Assembly (NCBI RefSeq): GCF_042655485.1
Contig: NZ_JBHSMC010000001.1
Location: forward strand, 124,001 to 188,000
Direction of reading: 5' to 3'
DNA length: 64,000 bases
Source of the DNA: Lederbergia graminis
GTDB taxonomy: Bacteria; Bacillota; Bacilli; Bacillales; Bacillaceae_C
Below are positions 9,362-17,645 of this stretch, piece after piece; position 1 is the stretch's first letter, and every line of letters starts with the position of its first letter. The position numbers and the translations under genes were made by a program. The notes under the pieces are model-generated. The model saw only the letters and a list, made by a program, of their open reading frames with translations. It searched no databases and was not told where the DNA came from.

Positions 9362-9958
9362 TTGGAAGGCAGTTTATATCTATTATTTATTTGGGTACTA
9401 TGGATTTATTCGACATTTATTATGGAGAAAAGTAAAGCTTTTCGTCTGCCAATAGCAGCTTTTGCACTAATAATGATAATATTTCATCCGGTACATTTTT
9501 CCGTCATGTCATTACAAATTAGTGGTTCTAGTATCATATTGCTATTGATTTGCTATTATTTAACAAGTAAATTTTCTTGGAGACAACAATTACATCTTTT
9601 ATTTGCAGTTTTTGCATTAATGGTTGGTTATGCAGGTTTTTTATTACTAGAGTTATATGATCCAGTCATGATTTTTATTGATCGAAAAATACTGTTATCA
9701 TTTCTGCTACTATTTATTTCTTATGTGATTTATCCGTCCTCCATTATTAAAAGATGTATTTTTGTTTGTCTTGGTTCCTTACAAGGTGATATAGTATTTG
9801 CAGCAATACTATCGCGAATGGATTTTCCTTATATTGTTGGATCTCTTGAATATATGGATATCATTGTAATTGTCTCAGCAGCATTTATTTGCATCGAGAC
9901 TATTATGAAATTAAGTAAAGTACCAAAAATTAATAAGATGAGGAAAATTAGCCAATAA
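9362..9958 (+). CDS. yphA: Membrane protein YphA
   Basis: 198-residue polytopic protein with about six hydrophobic segments and few charged residues until the basic C-terminus. Function unknown. Assignment rests on size, topology and position between ypfD and der. A TTG start is placed 7 bases behind GGGGAGGTG (9346-9354). The small gene yphB, present between yphA and der in B. subtilis, is absent here. Confidence 0.7.
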   Translation: MEGSLYLLFIWVLWIYSTFIMEKSKAFRLPIAAFALIMIIFHPVHFSVMSLQISGSSIILLLICYYLTSKFSWRQQLHLLFAVFALMVGYAGFLLLELYDPVMIFIDRKILLSFLLLFISYVIYPSSIIKRCIFVCLGSLQGDIVFAAILSRMDFPYIVGSLEYMDIIVIVSAAFICIETIMKLSKVPKINKMRKISQ

Positions 9959-10060
9959 AAATATCATATTGTAGCATAATATGGTATATTTTATGGATGT
10001 AATTGGCTAGTTCCAATATTTACTAACGTGACATAAAAGACATAAAAGTGAGTGATTAAA

Positions 10061-11371
10061 TTGGCAAAACCGACAGTTGCAATTGTAGGAAGACCTAACG
10101 TTGGAAAATCAACAATTTTTAATAGAATAATCGGAGAAAGAGTATCGATAGTCGAAGATACTCCAGGCGTTACACGAGATAGAATCTACGGTGTAGGTGA
10201 CTGGCTTACACATGAGTTTCACATCATTGATACAGGTGGTATTGAAATAGGTGATGCTCCATTCTTAGAGGAAATCCGTTTACAGGCTGAGATTGCGATA
10301 GATGAAGCGGATGTAATTATATTTATCGTTAACAGTCGGGAAGGTGTTACTTCAGCTGATGAAGAAGTAGCGAAAATATTATTCCGCTCTAAAAAACCTG
10401 TTGTATTAGCCGTGAATAAAGTGGACAATCCAGAACAAAAAGCGGAAATATATGATTTCTATGCAATTGGGTTTGGTGATCCATTTCCGATTTCCGGTGC
10501 ACATGGACTCGGCTTAGGTGATTTACTTGATGAAGTGGTAAAGCATTTTCCGACACAAACAACGGATGAAGTAGAGGATGATGTAATCAGATTTTGTCTA
10601 ATAGGAAGACCGAATGTTGGGAAATCATCTCTTGTGAATGCAATTCTTGGGGAAGAAAGAGTAATTGTAAGTAATATTGCAGGAACAACTCGTGATGCTA
10701 TTGATTCTACTTATGAATATAATGACCAAAAATATACAATCATTGATACTGCAGGTATGCGAAAAAAAGGGAAAGTATATGAAAACACTGAAAAGTATAG
10801 TGTTTTAAGGGCATTAAAAGCAATAGATCGATCTGATGTAGTGCTTGTTGTTATCGATGGAGAAGAAGGAATACTCGAACAAGATAAGAAAATTGCTGGT
10901 TATGCTCATGAAGCAGGAAGAGCAGTAGTTATTGTTGTTAATAAGTGGGATGCAGTAGAAAAAGATGAGAAAACAATGGTGAAATTTGAAGAGAAAATTA
11001 GAGCGCATTTTCTATTTTTGGATTATGCTCCTATTGTGTTTGTATCAGCTAAAACGCGCAAACGCTTAACGACTTTAATACCTGCGATACAAACAGCAAG
11101 CGAAAATCATTCCATGCGTGTACAATCAAGTATCTTAAATGAAGTGATTGTGGATGCAGTTGCGATGAATCCGACACCATCTGATAAAGGTAGAAAACTA
11201 AAAATCTTTTATGCGACCCAAGTTGCTGTTAAACCACCAACTTTTGTTGTGTTCGTAAATGATCCAGAGATTATGCATTTTTCATATGAGAGATTTCTTG
11301 AAAATCGAATAAGAGATGCATTTGGATTTGAAGGCACTCCAATCCGAATAATTACTAGGCAACGATCTTAA
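10061..11371 (+). CDS. der: Ribosome assembly GTPase Der (EngA)
   Basis: Essential double GTPase acting in late 50S ribosome assembly. The 436-residue protein has two G domains, each with GRPNVGKS (near residues 10 and 180), DTGG or DTAG switch II, and NKVD or NKWD specificity motifs, then a KH-like C-terminal domain ending in RIRDAFGFEGTPI. The TTG at 10061 aligns with the family start (AKPTVAIVGRP); the in-frame GTG at 10052 would add three residues and is less well spaced from AAAAGTGAG. gpsA follows after 23 bases. Confidence 0.95.
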   Translation: MAKPTVAIVGRPNVGKSTIFNRIIGERVSIVEDTPGVTRDRIYGVGDWLTHEFHIIDTGGIEIGDAPFLEEIRLQAEIAIDEADVIIFIVNSREGVTSADEEVAKILFRSKKPVVLAVNKVDNPEQKAEIYDFYAIGFGDPFPISGAHGLGLGDLLDEVVKHFPTQTTDEVEDDVIRFCLIGRPNVGKSSLVNAILGEERVIVSNIAGTTRDAIDSTYEYNDQKYTIIDTAGMRKKGKVYENTEKYSVLRALKAIDRSDVVLVVIDGEEGILEQDKKIAGYAHEAGRAVVIVVNKWDAVEKDEKTMVKFEEKIRAHFLFLDYAPIVFVSAKTRKRLTTLIPAIQTASENHSMRVQSSILNEVIVDAVAMNPTPSDKGRKLKIFYATQVAVKPPTFVVFVNDPEIMHFSYERFLENRIRDAFGFEGTPIRIITRQRS

Positions 11372-11394
11372 TTTTTTAAAAAGTAGGTGAGAAA

Positions 11395-12450
11395 ATGAGC
11401 AAAGTAATAGAACATATTGCTGTCATAGGAGCAGGTAGCTGGGGAACAGCACTTGCTATGGTATTAGCTGACAATGGGCACCAAGTACGTTTATGGACAA
11501 GAAATGACAATCAGAAACAAGAAATCAACCAGCAACATACGAATGAAAAATATTTGCCTAATATCGATTTACCACATTCCATTGTTGCCTACACATCACT
11601 CAAGGATGCAATAAAAGAAATTCAAACTGTCATTATTGCTGTCCCAACGAAAGCAATTAGAAGTATCATTCAAGATATTGCAGAATTTCAAGAAAATCCA
11701 TTAACCTTTGTCCACGTAAGCAAAGGGATTGAACCAGATACGTTAATGCGTATTTCAGAGATGATAGAGGAAGAAGCTCCAGAAAGAATTTTAAATGAAG
11801 TTGTTGTTTTATCTGGACCAAGTCATGCGGAGGAAGTTAGTTTAAGACATCCTACGACCGTTACAGTCTCATCAAAAAATATGGAAGTAGCAGAAAAGGT
11901 ACAAGATTTATTCATGAACCAGCATTTTCGAGTCTATACAAACCCTGATCTAATTGGGGTGGAGATAGGTGGAGCATTAAAAAATATTATTGCTCTTGCT
12001 GCAGGTATCTCAGATGGGTTAGGTTTTGGTGATAATGCCAAAGCTGCATTAATTACACGTGGTGTAGCAGAGATTTCCAGATTAGGTACCAAAATGGGTG
12101 CCAATCCATTAACATTTTCTGGACTAACCGGCATAGGAGATTTAATTGTTACATGTACAAGTGTACATTCTCGTAATTGGAGAGCGGGTAATATGCTTGG
12201 TAAGGGACAAAAGCTGGAAGAAGTATTAGAAAATATGGGTATGGTTGTTGAAGGGGTAAGAACGACGAAGGCAGCATACCAACTTTCGAAAAAATACAAT
12301 TGTACTATGCCTATTACTGAAGTATTATATAATGTTCTTTTTAATGGCGTTGATGCTAGAACAGGCGTTGAACGATTAATGGCTCGCCTAAAAACGAATG
12401 AAATGGAAGAACTTGTAGATATTTTTCATGAACAAATGGAACAACAATAG
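11395..12450 (+). CDS. gpsA: NAD(P)-dependent glycerol-3-phosphate dehydrogenase
   Basis: Reduces dihydroxyacetone phosphate to sn-glycerol-3-phosphate for phospholipid synthesis. The 351-residue protein begins with the Rossmann motif GAGSWGTALA and carries VSKGIEP, LSGPSHAEEV, the catalytic-lysine region (GGALKNIIALAAGI) and the GLTGIGDLIVTC signature. It is probably cotranscribed with der. A hairpin terminator lies about 100 bases downstream. Confidence 0.95.
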   Translation: MSKVIEHIAVIGAGSWGTALAMVLADNGHQVRLWTRNDNQKQEINQQHTNEKYLPNIDLPHSIVAYTSLKDAIKEIQTVIIAVPTKAIRSIIQDIAEFQENPLTFVHVSKGIEPDTLMRISEMIEEEAPERILNEVVVLSGPSHAEEVSLRHPTTVTVSSKNMEVAEKVQDLFMNQHFRVYTNPDLIGVEIGGALKNIIALAAGISDGLGFGDNAKAALITRGVAEISRLGTKMGANPLTFSGLTGIGDLIVTCTSVHSRNWRAGNMLGKGQKLEEVLENMGMVVEGVRTTKAAYQLSKKYNCTMPITEVLYNVLFNGVDARTGVERLMARLKTNEMEELVDIFHEQMEQQ

Positions 12451-12546
12451 AAACACTAGGCAAAAGACGATGCGTTCTATTTTTAACTGCATATAATGCA
12501 TTGTAGAATTGCTTAAACAGGTGGAATGGGTATGGATTTGTCACTG

Positions 12547-12583
12547 CATGAAGCGATGATTTATCATTGCTTCATGTTTTTTT
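12547..12583 (+). terminator. Terminator after gpsA
   Basis: A 30-base palindrome (12547-12576, arms CATGAAGC..GCTTCATG extended to about 13 pairs with one G-T) followed by seven Ts. It is about 100 bases beyond gpsA; the intervening stretch has no recognisable gene. Confidence 0.85.
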
Positions 12584-12594
12584 GTCTAGCTTCA

Positions 12595-12693
12595 GGCGGT
12601 AGGGGCTCGAGGTCAAATAACCTGAGCCAATGAAAGGTAAAGAGCACCTTTCTTTGTCTCAGAACATTTGCTTGTCGCCCCTAAACGACCGCC
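12595..12693. repeat. Structured dispersed-repeat-like element
   Basis: A non-coding, more GC-rich 99-bp stretch in an AT-rich gap. Three nested inverted repeats are visible: GGCGGTAGGGGC (12595-12606) pairs with GCCCCT (12677-12682) and, after a 5-base bulge, ACCGCC (12688-12693); CTGAG (12622-12626) pairs with CTCAG (12658-12662); GAAAGGT (12632-12638) pairs with ACCTTTC (12646-12652). The preceding TGTCTAGCTTCAG and the layout recall small dispersed repeats I remember from Bacillaceae genomes. Only one copy is in this window, so repetitiveness is inferred. Confidence 0.6.
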
Positions 12694-12804
12694 TTCCTCT
12701 TTTCTTAGTTACTTATCACTATTTTGTAATTATTTTGCGGACAAGTTATGATGTAAAGATGTTATAATATTTGTTATGTATTTAGTATATTCGGAGGAGA
12801 AATT

Positions 12805-13005
12805 ATGTCACTTTCTATGCAAAAAATGTGGATCTCAATAATTGGGATGATTTTACTTGCTTTAGCGATGTTTGTAATCTATGTGAGTAGATATAAACTT
12901 GAAAATAAGATATTAAAAGTGTTAACGAGTATTATCGCTTGGATAATGATGATTACTGGTGGAATAATCGTTATGCTGATCGTTTTAACTGGACCTACAA
13001 ATTAA
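12805..13005 (+). CDS. yphE: Small membrane protein YphE (DUF2768 type)
   Basis: 66-residue protein made of two hydrophobic helices (ISIIGMILLALAMFVIYVS and a second one spanning ILKV to LTG) joined by a short basic loop. No known function. Its position between gpsA and yphF and its topology match the DUF2768 family. The start ATG has a GGAGGAG site at 12792-12798. yphF follows after 29 bases, so they probably form one transcript. Confidence 0.75.
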   Translation: MSLSMQKMWISIIGMILLALAMFVIYVSRYKLENKILKVLTSIIAWIMMITGGIIVMLIVLTGPTN

Positions 13006-13034
13006 CAATATTGTATATGAGAGGATGAACACCT

Positions 13035-13739
13035 ATGAAAAGTAAAGCAGCATTGTTAGTAACGATAGTTGTCACCTTCTTACTAACAGGGTGTATGTAT
13101 CCAGAGGAAAGAAAAGCTGAGAATCAGGTTCCTTATGAAGACCAAATTATTTCAGTCCAAAATGCTGTAGAAAAATACCAAGAAGATGAAGGCGGACTGT
13201 TACCAATTAAAACTCGTGACGAGGACACGCCTATCTATATTAAATATCCGATTGATTTTAAAAAATTACAACCAAAATACATACCAGAGCCTCCAGGAAA
13301 TGCTTATGAAAGTGGAGGAGTATTTCAATATGTGTTAGTGGATGTTGAAACAAATCCAACTGTAAAAGTATTTGATTTAAGAATTGCTGAAAAGATAAGA
13401 GAAATTAAAATAAGAATTAGATCACAAGGTTATCCACCTTTCAAAGATTCCATTACAAAAAGTATCTTTACACTAGACTATTCTAAATTAGGATATGATA
13501 GTGAACCATATGTAATATCACCGTTTACCCAAAACAATCTATCCTTTGTAATAACTGGTTCTGGCGAAATATATGTTGATTATATAAGTGATTTATACCA
13601 CGCCATACAAGAATCAGAGGAATCCTTCCAACCAGGAGAAAATATAATAAATCTATTAACTAAAGATTCTTATTTTGTTCCTGCTTACTCATTACCATAT
13701 ACTGTTGATAAAAACAATGAACCTATTTACTTGGAATAG
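13035..13739 (+). CDS. yphF: Lipoprotein YphF
   Basis: 234-residue lipoprotein: an N-terminal signal peptide ends in the lipobox LLTGC, with Cys20 as the expected lipidated residue. The rest is soluble with no recognised enzymatic motif. Function unknown. Position between yphE and spoIVA matches B. subtilis yphF. A hairpin terminator begins just after the stop. Confidence 0.75.
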   Translation: MKSKAALLVTIVVTFLLTGCMYPEERKAENQVPYEDQIISVQNAVEKYQEDEGGLLPIKTRDEDTPIYIKYPIDFKKLQPKYIPEPPGNAYESGGVFQYVLVDVETNPTVKVFDLRIAEKIREIKIRIRSQGYPPFKDSITKSIFTLDYSKLGYDSEPYVISPFTQNNLSFVITGSGEIYVDYISDLYHAIQESEESFQPGENIINLLTKDSYFVPAYSLPYTVDKNNEPIYLE

Positions 13740-13743
13740 GAAT

Positions 13744-13785
13744 AATCCTTCTTTCGCTAAATATAATGTGGAAGAAGGATTTTTC
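13744..13785 (+). terminator. Terminator of yphE-yphF
   Basis: AATCCTTCTT (13744-13753) and AAGAAGGATT (13772-13781) form a 10-bp perfect stem followed by Ts. It separates yphF from the spoIVA promoter region. Confidence 0.85.
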
Positions 13786-13805
13786 TTATATTCTTTTAAA
13801 TATAG

Positions 13806-13835
13806 TCATATTAGAATCGGACAACATCATAAACA
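13806..13835 (+). promoter_or_regulatory. Candidate sigma-E promoter of spoIVA
   Basis: TCATATT (13806-13812), 15 bases, then CATAAACA (13828-13835). Both boxes fit the sigma-E patterns KMATATT and CATACA-T. spoIVA is a sigma-E gene in B. subtilis and this is the only such pair I found between the yphF terminator and spoIVA. It would give a 5' leader of about 100 bases. Confidence 0.5.
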
Positions 13836-13881
13836 TAAAATGAACCAACGTTTAACGGATGTTATGTCCCTTTAAGAGGTT

Positions 13882-13908
13882 GTTCAAAAAGAGTCCTCCT
13901 TTTTGAAC
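13882..13908 (+). other. Hairpin in the spoIVA leader
   Basis: GTTCAAAAAG (13882-13891) and CTTTTTGAAC (13899-13908) form a perfect 10-bp stem with a 7-base loop. No T run follows, so it is not a standard terminator. It lies 33 bases before the spoIVA start, in the predicted leader. Confidence 0.6.
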
Positions 13909-13941
13909 ACTTGCTTTAAATTAATGATGGGAGGGAACCTC

Positions 13942-15420
13942 TTGGAAAAGGTGGATATTTTCAAAGATATTGCAGAAAGAACAGGTGGAGACATTTATTT
14001 AGGAGTAGTTGGAGCTGTTCGAACGGGTAAATCCACATTTATCAAAAAGTTCATGGAGCTTGCAGTACTGCCAAACATCATGAGTGAAGCAGATAGAGCT
14101 AGAGCGCAAGATGAACTACCTCAAAGTGCAGCTGGTAGAACAATAATGACAACAGAACCAAAATTTGTTCCTAATCAAGCTGTATCCGTTCAAGTGGAAG
14201 AAGGGTTGGAAGTAAATGTTAGACTTGTAGACTGTGTTGGTTACACTGTACCTGGAGCAAAAGGATACGAGGATGAAAATGGTCCTAGAATGATTCATAC
14301 TCCTTGGTATGAAGAACCAATCTCATTCCATGAGGCAGCAGAGATTGGTACACGTAAGGTAATTCAAGAACACTCTGTCCTTGGTGTAGTCATTACGACA
14401 GACGGATCAATTGGCGAAATACCGCGATCCGACTACGTCGAGGCGGAGGAAAGAGTAATTAATGAGTTAAAAGAAGTTGGTAAACCATTTATCATGGTTA
14501 TTAACTCAGCAAGACCACATCACTCAGAGACAGAAGCACTTCGCTCCCAATTACAGAAAAAATACGATATTCCAGTATTAGCAATGTCTGTAGAGGGAAT
14601 GAGAGAAGCAGATGTAATGAATGTGTTACGTGAAGCGTTGTATGAGTTCCCAGTATTAGAAGTAAATGTAAACTTACCAAGCTGGGTTATGGTCTTAAAA
14701 GAAAATCATTGGTTACGAAATAACTATCAAGAAGCTGTAAAAGAAACTGTGAAAGATATTAAACGTCTTCGTGATGTAGACCGTGTTGTACAACAATTCT
14801 ATGAGTATGATTTTATTGAAAATGCGGGATTAGCTGGTGTCGATATGGGGCAAGGAGTTGCGGAGATTGACTTGTTTGCTCCAGATGATTTATATGACAA
14901 TGTATTAAAAGAAGTAGTGGGTGTAGAGGTAAGAGGGAAGGATCACTTATTAGAGCTAATGCAGAACTTTGCGGATGCAAAAAGAGAATATGATCAAATT
15001 TCAGACGCATTAGCAATGGTGAAACAGACAGGTTATGGAATTGCTGCACCTTCGATTGCTGATATGAGTTTGGATGAGCCAGAAATCATTAGACAGGGTG
15101 CGCGCTTCGGTGTAAGACTTAAAGCAGTAGCACCATCCATTCATATGATAAAGGTAGATGTAGAATCAGAATTTGCTCCAATTATTGGAACAGAAAAACA
15201 GAGTGAAGAACTAGTGAGATATTTAATGCAAGATTTTGAGGATGACCCATTATCCATTTGGAATTCTGATATATTTGGCAGAAGCCTAAGTTCTTTAGTT
15301 AGAGAGGGTATCCAGGCGAAAATTGCAATGATGCCAGAAAATGCAAGGTATAAGCTGAAAGAAACACTTGAACGGATAATTAATGAAGGTTCAGGTGGCC
15401 TAATTGCGATAATACTATAA
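13942..15420 (+). CDS. spoIVA: Spore coat morphogenetic ATPase SpoIVA
   Basis: Polymerises on the forespore surface using ATP and forms the basement layer to which the coat is anchored through SpoVM. The 492-residue length equals the B. subtilis protein. The Walker A motif GAVRTGKST is near residues 23-31, and DCVGYTVPGAKGYEDENGP follows. Sequence is highly conserved to the C-terminal ERIINEGSGGLIAIIL. The TTG start at 13942, behind GGGAGG, reproduces the family N-terminus (EKVDIFKDIAERTGG); the frame upstream to 13903 is not conserved. It is followed by a terminator and is monocistronic. Confidence 0.97.
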   Translation: MEKVDIFKDIAERTGGDIYLGVVGAVRTGKSTFIKKFMELAVLPNIMSEADRARAQDELPQSAAGRTIMTTEPKFVPNQAVSVQVEEGLEVNVRLVDCVGYTVPGAKGYEDENGPRMIHTPWYEEPISFHEAAEIGTRKVIQEHSVLGVVITTDGSIGEIPRSDYVEAEERVINELKEVGKPFIMVINSARPHHSETEALRSQLQKKYDIPVLAMSVEGMREADVMNVLREALYEFPVLEVNVNLPSWVMVLKENHWLRNNYQEAVKETVKDIKRLRDVDRVVQQFYEYDFIENAGLAGVDMGQGVAEIDLFAPDDLYDNVLKEVVGVEVRGKDHLLELMQNFADAKREYDQISDALAMVKQTGYGIAAPSIADMSLDEPEIIRQGARFGVRLKAVAPSIHMIKVDVESEFAPIIGTEKQSEELVRYLMQDFEDDPLSIWNSDIFGRSLSSLVREGIQAKIAMMPENARYKLKETLERIINEGSGGLIAIIL

Positions 15421-15480
15421 GTAGTGTAATAGTGTCGCGAAATGGAAACGACAAATCAAATGAATAAAGAAGTAAAAAAA

Positions 15481-15512
15481 GGTGCCGAAATCGACTAAAA
15501 TCGGCATCTTTT
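15481..15512 (+). terminator. Terminator of spoIVA
   Basis: GGTGCCGA (15481-15488) pairs with TCGGCATC (15501-15508), with one G-T pair, followed by TTTT. The remaining 200 bases to hbs are the hbs promoter and leader region, in which I see no gene. Confidence 0.8.
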
Positions 15513-15711
15513 CTCTATTTATACACTCTTTATTCTTGCTAAGCTTATTAAGTTATGTTAATCTTTTAAAAGAATTGCTGTTAAAACGCACTTTTATCAG
15601 TAATTTTTCCGATTTCTAGCATTTGTATGTATAGAAATTCAAAAAATTGTTCACAAATGTACTAAAAGCTACAGAACAAGATCTCTCAATAACCGGGAGG
15701 AGGTGAATGGT

Positions 15712-15984
15712 ATGAACAAAACTGAACTAATTAACTCTGTTGCTGAGTCAACTGAGCTTTCTAAAAAAGATGCAACTAAAGCTGTTGATGCTGTTTTCCA
15801 ATCTATTCAAGATGCACTAGCAAACGGTGATAAAGTAGCCCTTATTGGTTTTGGTAACTTTGAAGTTCGTGAGCGTGCTGCTCGTAAAGGACGTAACCCA
15901 CAAACTGGTGAAGAAATCGAAATCGCTGCAAGTAAGGTACCAGCATTCAAACCAGGAAAAGCGCTTAAAGATGCTGTTAAATAA
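15712..15984 (+). CDS. hbs: DNA-binding protein HBsu (HU)
   Basis: Nucleoid-organising HU protein, 90 residues. It has the full HU signature GFGNFEVRERAARKGRNPQ and C-terminal VPAFKPGKALKDAV. ATG 15712 is chosen over the in-frame GTG at 15703 because GGGAGGAGGTG (15695-15705) is correctly spaced to it and the protein then starts MNKTELI as in relatives. It has its own terminator. Confidence 0.97.
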   Translation: MNKTELINSVAESTELSKKDATKAVDAVFQSIQDALANGDKVALIGFGNFEVRERAARKGRNPQTGEEIEIAASKVPAFKPGKALKDAVK

Positions 15985-16011
15985 TTACATATACTTTTAT
16001 GCGCAAAAATC

Positions 16012-16042
16012 TAGAACTGCCTTTTAGGCAGTTCTATTTTTA
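16012..16042 (+). terminator. Terminator of hbs
   Basis: A perfect 10-bp stem (TAGAACTGCC at 16012-16021 with its complement at 16027-16036) and a 5-base loop, followed by Ts. Confidence 0.9.
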
Positions 16043-16109
16043 TTTATCCGATAACATATGCTAATATGAACTATTATAAGTAATCATTTTCTACTCAGGA
16101 GGAAAAGTA

Positions 16110-16676
16110 ATGGCAGAGGTTAATGTCGCACAGATAGAAGAAGCTGTGCGAATGATAATAGAAGCAATTGGAGAAGATCCATCACGAGAAGGATTAATTG
16201 ATACTCCAAAAAGAGTTGCCAAAATGTATCAAGAGGTATTTGCTGGTCTAAGAAAAGACCCAGCTGATTACTTTGATACAATTTTTGGTGAAGAGCATGA
16301 AGAACTAGTTCTAGTAAAAGATATACCTTTCTTTTCAATGTGTGAGCATCATCTTGTTCCTTTTTTTGGGAAAGCACATGTTGCATACATACCGCAAAAT
16401 GGGAGAGTTGCAGGCTTAAGTAAATTAGCAAGAGCAGTGGAAGCAGTTGCTAGTAGACCACAGTTACAAGAAAGAATCACATCAACTGTTGCTGATGTTA
16501 TGATGAAGAAGCTGGAACCACAAGGGGTAATGGTTGTAATAGAAGCTGAACATATGTGCATGACAATGCGAGGCGTTAAGAAGCCTGGATCAAAAACAAT
16601 TACTTCAGCAGTTCGCGGGGTATTTGCATCAGATCGTCAAACTCGTTCAGAAGTTCTTTCGTTGATTCATCGATAA
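16110..16676 (+). CDS. folE: GTP cyclohydrolase I (FolE / MtrA)
   Basis: Converts GTP to 7,8-dihydroneopterin triphosphate, the first step of folate synthesis. The 188-residue protein has zinc and active-site ligands in CEHHLVPFFGKAH and in EHMCMTMRGV, plus the GLSKLAR signature. Known as mtrA in B. subtilis, where mtrB (the tryptophan attenuator TRAP) follows in the same operon. No mtrB-like sequence lies in the 140 bases before hepS. Confidence 0.95.
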   Translation: MAEVNVAQIEEAVRMIIEAIGEDPSREGLIDTPKRVAKMYQEVFAGLRKDPADYFDTIFGEEHEELVLVKDIPFFSMCEHHLVPFFGKAHVAYIPQNGRVAGLSKLARAVEAVASRPQLQERITSTVADVMMKKLEPQGVMVVIEAEHMCMTMRGVKKPGSKTITSAVRGVFASDRQTRSEVLSLIHR

Positions 16677-16816
16677 AGTAGAAGGAATAAAAAATGATGG
16701 TATTTGCTTCTTTTATAACGATTCAGAATCAACATGAAGTATATCATTATGGTATACTACTTCTAGAGCAATTATTTGATCTGTGATTTTCCGTGATAGA
16801 AACGAGGCTTACAAAT

Positions 16817-17626
16817 ATGGTGGTTAATACCCTTAATCAACAAGTTGAATCAATAATTGTAAATATAAATAATATAAGAAACAATCACTATTTAAATAAA
16901 CATATTGAACCGTTGGATTTAGATATGGATAGAATTCTTTTTCTATCTTGGTCTCTTCATGATTCATCTCTTTCGAAGGAAGAAATTGTTGATTATGTTA
17001 CAGCAACAGTGCTTGCCCATCTTGCAATGGAAACCCATGAGCAAGTTGCAAATCCTAATGTTCCCATGAAGAAACGACAACTTGCCATCCTTGCAGGAGA
17101 TTATTATAGTGGTTTGTATTACAGTATATTAGCAGATTACTCTAATATACAATTGATTAGATTACTGGCTACAGCTATTAAAATTATTAATGAGCACAAA
17201 ATCTCTATATATCAATTCCAAAATGGTAAAGTAGAGTCATTAATTGAAAATATGAAGAACATCGAGTCTACATTAGTAAATCAATTTAGCGAAAACTTTC
17301 ATGTGGATGATACGAAGAAAGAATTAATGATGGAATTTTTGTTTTTTAGAAAAATGGTTTCTGAATTGGAATCTATCCATTTTCAAAATGAAACAATCTT
17401 TATCAAGAAACTTAAGCTAGCATGTTTACAATTAGATGATAATTTTCCTATAGAAAATCTTAGTAATGATGAAAAAAATATTATTATTAACGAATGTACT
17501 CATTATATTTATGAATCAAAGGCAAAGCTAGAAGAGCTGTCAAAAATCATTCCTAACATTCCTATTACAATCCAAACAAGATTGAATGAAGTAATTAAAC
17601 AGTTTACTTTATTGTCAAGTCAATAA
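16817..17626 (+). CDS. hepS: Heptaprenyl diphosphate synthase component I (HepS)
   Basis: Small, non-catalytic subunit that pairs with HepT to make heptaprenyl diphosphate, the menaquinone side chain. 269 residues, helical, with the conserved LAGDYYSGLYYSIL block and ATAIKIINEHK. GTG 16793 is possible, but ATG 16817 follows GAGG and gives the usual N-terminus. The order hepS-menH-hepT with gaps of about 20 bases is conserved and shows one operon. Confidence 0.85.
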   Translation: MVVNTLNQQVESIIVNINNIRNNHYLNKHIEPLDLDMDRILFLSWSLHDSSLSKEEIVDYVTATVLAHLAMETHEQVANPNVPMKKRQLAILAGDYYSGLYYSILADYSNIQLIRLLATAIKIINEHKISIYQFQNGKVESLIENMKNIESTLVNQFSENFHVDDTKKELMMEFLFFRKMVSELESIHFQNETIFIKKLKLACLQLDDNFPIENLSNDEKNIIINECTHYIYESKAKLEELSKIIPNIPITIQTRLNEVIKQFTLLSSQ

Positions 17627-17645
17627 GTGGAGGAACTCTACAACC

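Noticed and set aside
13860..13941. Insertion sequence end around the GTTCAAAAAG hairpin
   Set aside because: No flanking direct repeats, no second end and no transposase remnant; treated only as a leader hairpin.
16677..16816. mtrB gene between folE and hepS
   Set aside because: No frame resembling TRAP was found on either strand in this gap.
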